Below are positions 5,525 through 8,607 of a stretch of DNA of 8,607 nt, piece after piece. The stretch covers positions 1 to 8,607 of the forward strand of contig CADCUW010000012.1 of assembly GCA_902805985.1 (NCBI GenBank). The letters run 5' to 3'. Source of the DNA: an uncultured Rubrobacteraceae bacterium. GTDB lineage: Bacteria > Actinomycetota > Rubrobacteria > Rubrobacterales > Rubrobacteraceae. Both the position numbers and the translations under genes were made by a program. The notes beneath the pieces were generated by a model. The model ran no database searches. It worked only from the letters and a program-made list of their open reading frames with translations, and was not told where the DNA came from. Numbering within the stretch: position 1 is the stretch's first letter; each line of letters starts with the position of its first letter.

Positions 5525-6515
5525 CGTTGTGCTGGCGGCGGCGGTGGCCTTCGTGGTGACCGTCGCCCTCGGGTCCACGTTCATACAGTTCTTGCAGTCC
5601 AGGAAGTTCGGGCAGTTCGTGCGGGAGGAGGGGCCTCAGACCCACCTCATCAAGGCCGGCACCCCGACGATGGGCGGGGTCGTGATCCTGACGGGGCTCG
5701 CGGCGGCTTTGCTCGCGGTCGCCCGCTTCGACTCCGCGCCGACCTACGCGATGCTCCTGATCGTGGCGGTGGTTGCCGGCATTGGCCTCTATGACGACTG
5801 GCAGAAGATCTCCAAGAAACGTCCGGAGGGGTTGAGTGCCCGCTACAAGTTCGCGCTGCTGACGCTCGCGGTCGTGCTGGCGGACGTGCTGGCGATCTAT
5901 TACGTGGGCGTTACCCAGACCGTGCTCGTCCCCTACTTCGACCTCAGCTTCGTGCTGGGCCCGGGGATAGTGGGAATCGCGCTCTTCAGCGGCTTCTTGC
6001 TCCTCGTTATCGCCGGCACGACGAACGCCGTCAACCTGACCGACGGCCTCGACGGGCTGGCGGCGGGGGCCGGGGCCCTGGCGCTGCTCTCCTACACGGC
6101 CATCGCTTTTCTGGAGCGGCAGTACGACGTCGCCATCGTCTGCGGCGCGATGGTGGGGGCCATCATCGGGTTCCTCTGGTACAACTCCCACCCGGCCGAC
6201 ATCTTCATGGGTGATACGGGCTCGCTCGCCATCGGGGGTGTGCTTGCCGCCGCGGCGGTTCTGACCAAGACCGAGCTTCTGCTGCCCGTCATCGGGGGGC
6301 TCTTCGTGGTCGAGGCGTTGAGCGTCATGATCCAGGTCGCCGTCTTCAAGCTTACCGGCAAGCGGGTCTTCAAGATGGCCCCGATCCACCACCACTTCGA
6401 GTTTCTGGGGTGGGAGGAGAACAAGGTCGTGGTGCGGTTCTGGATCGTGCAGGCCGCGTGCTCCGCGTTCGGCTTCTTCCTCTACTACCTGTTCCTCTAC
6501 AACTCGGTTGGCTGA
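5517..6515 (+). CDS. mraY: MraY, phospho-MurNAc-pentapeptide translocase
   Basis: MraY is the integral membrane enzyme that moves phospho-MurNAc-pentapeptide from UDP to undecaprenyl phosphate, making lipid I. The product is 332 residues with about ten hydrophobic segments. Family signatures are all present: KAGTPTMGG (46-54), the Asp pair YDDW (92-95), TTNAVNLTDGLDGLAAG (168-184), FMGDTGSLAIGG (230-241) and the MraY-specific MAPIHHHFE (287-295), which separates it from WecA/TagO relatives. The catalytic Asp residues of the YDD and MGD motifs and the NLTDGLDG loop are intact. TTG 5517 was chosen; it overlaps the murF stop by 8 bases and has AGGA about 11 bases upstream. GTG 5529 is possible but would shorten the first membrane segment. 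Confidence 0.97.
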   Translation: MFSVVLAAAVAFVVTVALGSTFIQFLQSRKFGQFVREEGPQTHLIKAGTPTMGGVVILTGLAAALLAVARFDSAPTYAMLLIVAVVAGIGLYDDWQKISKKRPEGLSARYKFALLTLAVVLADVLAIYYVGVTQTVLVPYFDLSFVLGPGIVGIALFSGFLLLVIAGTTNAVNLTDGLDGLAAGAGALALLSYTAIAFLERQYDVAIVCGAMVGAIIGFLWYNSHPADIFMGDTGSLAIGGVLAAAAVLTKTELLLPVIGGLFVVEALSVMIQVAVFKLTGKRVFKMAPIHHHFEFLGWEENKVVVRFWIVQAACSAFGFFLYYLFLYNSVG

Positions 6516-7857
6516 ACCCGTGAAGACCCAGACCCTCGTATACGGCCTGGGAGAGTCGGGCGTCGCCGCGACGAGGGCGCTCTTGGACATAGGCGTCACG
6601 GTGCTCGCCGCCGACGCAAACGATGGCAAAGACCTGCGGGACACCGCGGCGGCACTGGGCGCGGAGATCAGCCTCGCCGCCGGTCCGGAGGTCCTGGACG
6701 GCGTGGACCGGGTCATCGTAAGCCCGGGCGTCAGGCCTGGCGACCCGGTCCTCCGCGCGGCCGAGCGGGAGGGCGTGCCCGTGATCTCCGAGGTGGCCCT
6801 CGGGCTGGAGCTTCTGGGCGACGGGGTGCGGGTGGCCGCCGTAACCGGCACCAACGGCAAGACGACCGTGGTGGACATGCTCGGCCGCGTCCTGGAGACC
6901 GCCGGCGTGCCGCACGCCGTGGCGGGGAACTCCTGGCGGGCCCTGACAGGCTGCCTCGACGAGGTGCGCGCGGCCGGGTTGCTCGTACTCGAGGTCTCCT
7001 CGTTTCATCTGCATTACATGGCAGAGCCCGGCTTCGAGGTCGCGGCGCTGTTGAACGCGCGCCCGGATCACATGGACTGGCACGCCTCCTTCGAGGAGTA
7101 CCGTCGGGACAAGCTGCGCGTCTTCGAGGGCCAAGGGCCGGAAGACCTGGCCCTCGTTGCGGCGGACGACCCTGTGGGGCTCGACGCGGCGCCGGATCTT
7201 TCGGGCGAGGTGCTGGTAGTCGGCGAGGGCGAGACGGCGGTCCGCGATGGACGCCTCTACCTGTCCGGCAACGATTTGGCGCGCGCCGACGAGCTCTCGT
7301 TCGGCGGGACGCACAACTACTCCAACGCGTTGTTCGCCGCGGCCGCGGCGGAGCGGCTGGGTGTCTCGATCCCTGAGATCCGGGATGGTCTGCTCGCCTA
7401 CCGGCTCAAGGCCCACCGGATGGAGGTCGTGGCCGAGGTTGGCGGCGTAGCCTACGTGGACGACTCGAAGGCGACCAACCCGGCGGCCGTCGCGGCGGCG
7501 CTCGGTGGCCTGGACCGGCAGGTAGTCCTGATCCTTGGTGGGTCTGAGAAGCACACGGACTTCGCGGAGATACTGCCCCACCTCGGAGGATGCCGCGCCG
7601 TCCTGTGCCAGGGGGAGGCCGGACCGCGCATCGCCGGGTTTCTCGAAGACAGGGGACACGGGGACCTCGTCGAGCGGTTGGCGGATCTCAGGGCGGCCGT
7701 GGTACGGGCCGCGCATCTTGCGCGACCGGGCGACGCGGTCCTGCTCTCGCCGGGGTGCGCGAGCTTCGACCAGTTCGCCGGGTACGCAGAGCGCGGCGAG
7801 GAGTTCGCGCGCCTCGTCCGCGGACTGGTGGAGGAGCGCGGGGTCGTCCGCCGGTGA
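6508..7857 (+). CDS. murD: MurD, UDP-MurNAc-L-Ala--D-Glu ligase
   Basis: MurD is the cytoplasmic ATP-dependent ligase that adds D-glutamate to UDP-MurNAc-L-alanine. From TTG 6508 it has 449 residues. The N-terminal nucleotide-binding domain starts LVYGLGESGVAA (10-21), with VSPGV at 71-75. The ATPase domain has AVTGTNGKTT (111-120), LEVSSFHL (161-168) and NARPDHMDWH (183-192). The C-terminal domain has HRMEVV (303-308), VDDSKATNPAA (317-327), LILGG (341-345) and LLSPGCASFDQF (412-423). SSFHL replaces the common SSFQL and LSPGCAS replaces LSPACAS, both mild changes. The start is ambiguous: TTG 6508 overlaps mraY by 8 bases and GTG 6520 begins 4 bases after its stop. Neither has a clear ribosome binding site, so reinitiation after mraY is likely. 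Confidence 0.96.
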   Translation: MAEPVKTQTLVYGLGESGVAATRALLDIGVTVLAADANDGKDLRDTAAALGAEISLAAGPEVLDGVDRVIVSPGVRPGDPVLRAAEREGVPVISEVALGLELLGDGVRVAAVTGTNGKTTVVDMLGRVLETAGVPHAVAGNSWRALTGCLDEVRAAGLLVLEVSSFHLHYMAEPGFEVAALLNARPDHMDWHASFEEYRRDKLRVFEGQGPEDLALVAADDPVGLDAAPDLSGEVLVVGEGETAVRDGRLYLSGNDLARADELSFGGTHNYSNALFAAAAAERLGVSIPEIRDGLLAYRLKAHRMEVVAEVGGVAYVDDSKATNPAAVAAALGGLDRQVVLILGGSEKHTDFAEILPHLGGCRAVLCQGEAGPRIAGFLEDRGHGDLVERLADLRAAVVRAAHLARPGDAVLLSPGCASFDQFAGYAERGEEFARLVRGLVEERGVVRR

Positions 7858-8607
7858 CGGCGCTCAGAACGAACCTGTTCTTCGTGGCGCTCGGCCTCTC
7901 GTTGCTCGGGGTCGTGATGGTGTACTCCGCCACCTACCGTCTGGAGGGAACGGAGTTTCTTGTGGCGCGGCTCAAGCATATGGGAATGGGGATCGCGGCG
8001 TTCCTCGTCGTCACCCGCATCCGGTACACGCTCTGGAGAAAGTACGCCTACGTTCTCTACGGGGCCGTGCTGATGATGCTCGTGCTCGTCCTGATACCGG
8101 GCATAGGCATGAGGATCAATGGCTCCAGCCGGTGGCTCGACGTGGGGTTCATGAGCCTGCAGCCGTCGGAGATCGCGAAGATCGCGGCCGTCGTCTACCT
8201 GAGCTGCGCCCTGGCGCGCCTGAAGCCCGGCTCAGGGCTGCCCATAAAACCGCTGGCCGCCGTCGGGATTCTCTTCGTGCTCGTCCTGGTCGAACCGGAC
8301 TTCGGCACCTCGGTCATCCTGTTGACGGGCGTTGCGGGGGCGCTGTGGGCGTCGGAGGTCAGGACAAAGGACCTCCTGCTCTCGGGCGCCGCGGGCGTCG
8401 TCGCCCTGGCGGCGGTCATGCTGCTCGCCCCGTACCGGCGAGAGAGGTTCTTCACCTTTCTCGACCCGTGGGCCGTGGCTGACACCTCCGGCTACCAGAA
8501 CGTGCAGGCGATGATCGCGATAAAGGCGGGCGGGTTCTTCGGCTCCGGCGCGGGGTCCGGGGGACAGGGGGCGAACGTGCCGGAGATAGGGACGGACATG
8601 ATCTTCG
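7854..8607 (+). CDS. ftsW: FtsW, SEDS peptidoglycan glycosyltransferase (3' end cut by window)
   Basis: The open frame runs from GTG 7854 to the right edge, giving the first 251 residues with no stop. FtsW polymerises lipid II at the septum and works with FtsI. Several hydrophobic segments are seen (for example 8-26, 66-82, 135-146, 172-192). SEDS-family motifs are NGSSRWLDVGFMSLQPSEIAK (89-109), VEPDFGTS (146-153), FLDPW....SGYQ (202-215) and the glycine-rich IKAGGFFGSGAGSGG (223-237). VPEIGTDMIF (242-251) follows, holding the Asp matching the proposed catalytic residue of the family. RodA is the sister protein; the location after murD in a dcw cluster favours FtsW. GTG overlaps the murD stop (GTGA); a weak GGGG sits about 10 bases upstream. 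murG would be expected next, outside the window. Confidence 0.94.
   Translation, partial: MTALRTNLFFVALGLSLLGVVMVYSATYRLEGTEFLVARLKHMGMGIAAFLVVTRIRYTLWRKYAYVLYGAVLMMLVLVLIPGIGMRINGSSRWLDVGFMSLQPSEIAKIAAVVYLSCALARLKPGSGLPIKPLAAVGILFVLVLVEPDFGTSVILLTGVAGALWASEVRTKDLLLSGAAGVVALAAVMLLAPYRRERFFTFLDPWAVADTSGYQNVQAMIAIKAGGFFGSGAGSGGQGANVPEIGTDMIF

Noticed and set aside
5454..6878. Antisense open frame of 474 codons across mraY
   Set aside because: It lies opposite mraY and murD, whose protein motifs are intact. Its translation is low in recognisable domains and rich in Arg/Asp/His, as expected for the complement of a high-GC gene.
6370..7716. Antisense open frame of 448 codons across murD
   Set aside because: It mirrors murD in a GC-rich codon frame, shows no known motif, and has no sign of its own promoter or neighbours.
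7535..8482. Same-strand open frame of 315 codons over the murD end and ftsW
   Set aside because: The overlapping frame from 7854 encodes clear FtsW motifs with membrane segments, while this frame is Arg-rich without motifs.

Overview
The window comes from a high-GC bacterium. Codon third positions are strongly G/C-biased, and GTG, TTG and possibly CTG starts are used freely. It holds two tRNA genes followed by the first eight genes of a division and cell wall (dcw) cluster. The gene order, the arginine-rich cytoplasmic head of FtsI, the CxCPP-type RsmH tail and the base composition fit an actinobacterium. A deep-branching one such as Rubrobacter is my guess; the sequence alone does not prove it.

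Layout: 1-6 is a perfect -10 box for the tRNA transcript. 25-97 is tRNA-Asn(GTT). 129-205 is a tRNA with a CAT anticodon whose acceptor stem looks more like the lysidine-type Ile2 tRNA than elongator Met. 206-537 is a noncoding leader with G-runs, short repeats, a weak candidate promoter and, just before mraZ, three MraZ-box-like repeats at exactly 10-bp spacing. From 538 to the right edge everything is coding on the + strand with no untranslated gap: mraZ, rsmH, ftsL, ftsI, murF, mraY, murD and ftsW (cut by the window edge). Neighbouring genes overlap by 1 to about 47 bases, which implies one transcript and translational coupling.

Functionally, MraZ is the likely autorepressor of the operon and RsmH methylates 16S rRNA. 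FtsL, FtsI and FtsW are divisome parts (scaffold, transpeptidase, glycosyltransferase). MurF, MraY and MurD make the peptidoglycan precursor UDP-MurNAc-pentapeptide and lipid I. Notable points are the apparent lack of a standard start codon for mraZ, a MraZ box lying on its ribosome binding site, and the absence of murE from its usual place between ftsI and murF. I see no mobile element, CRISPR array or clearly novel system; this is a conserved core locus with some unusual details.
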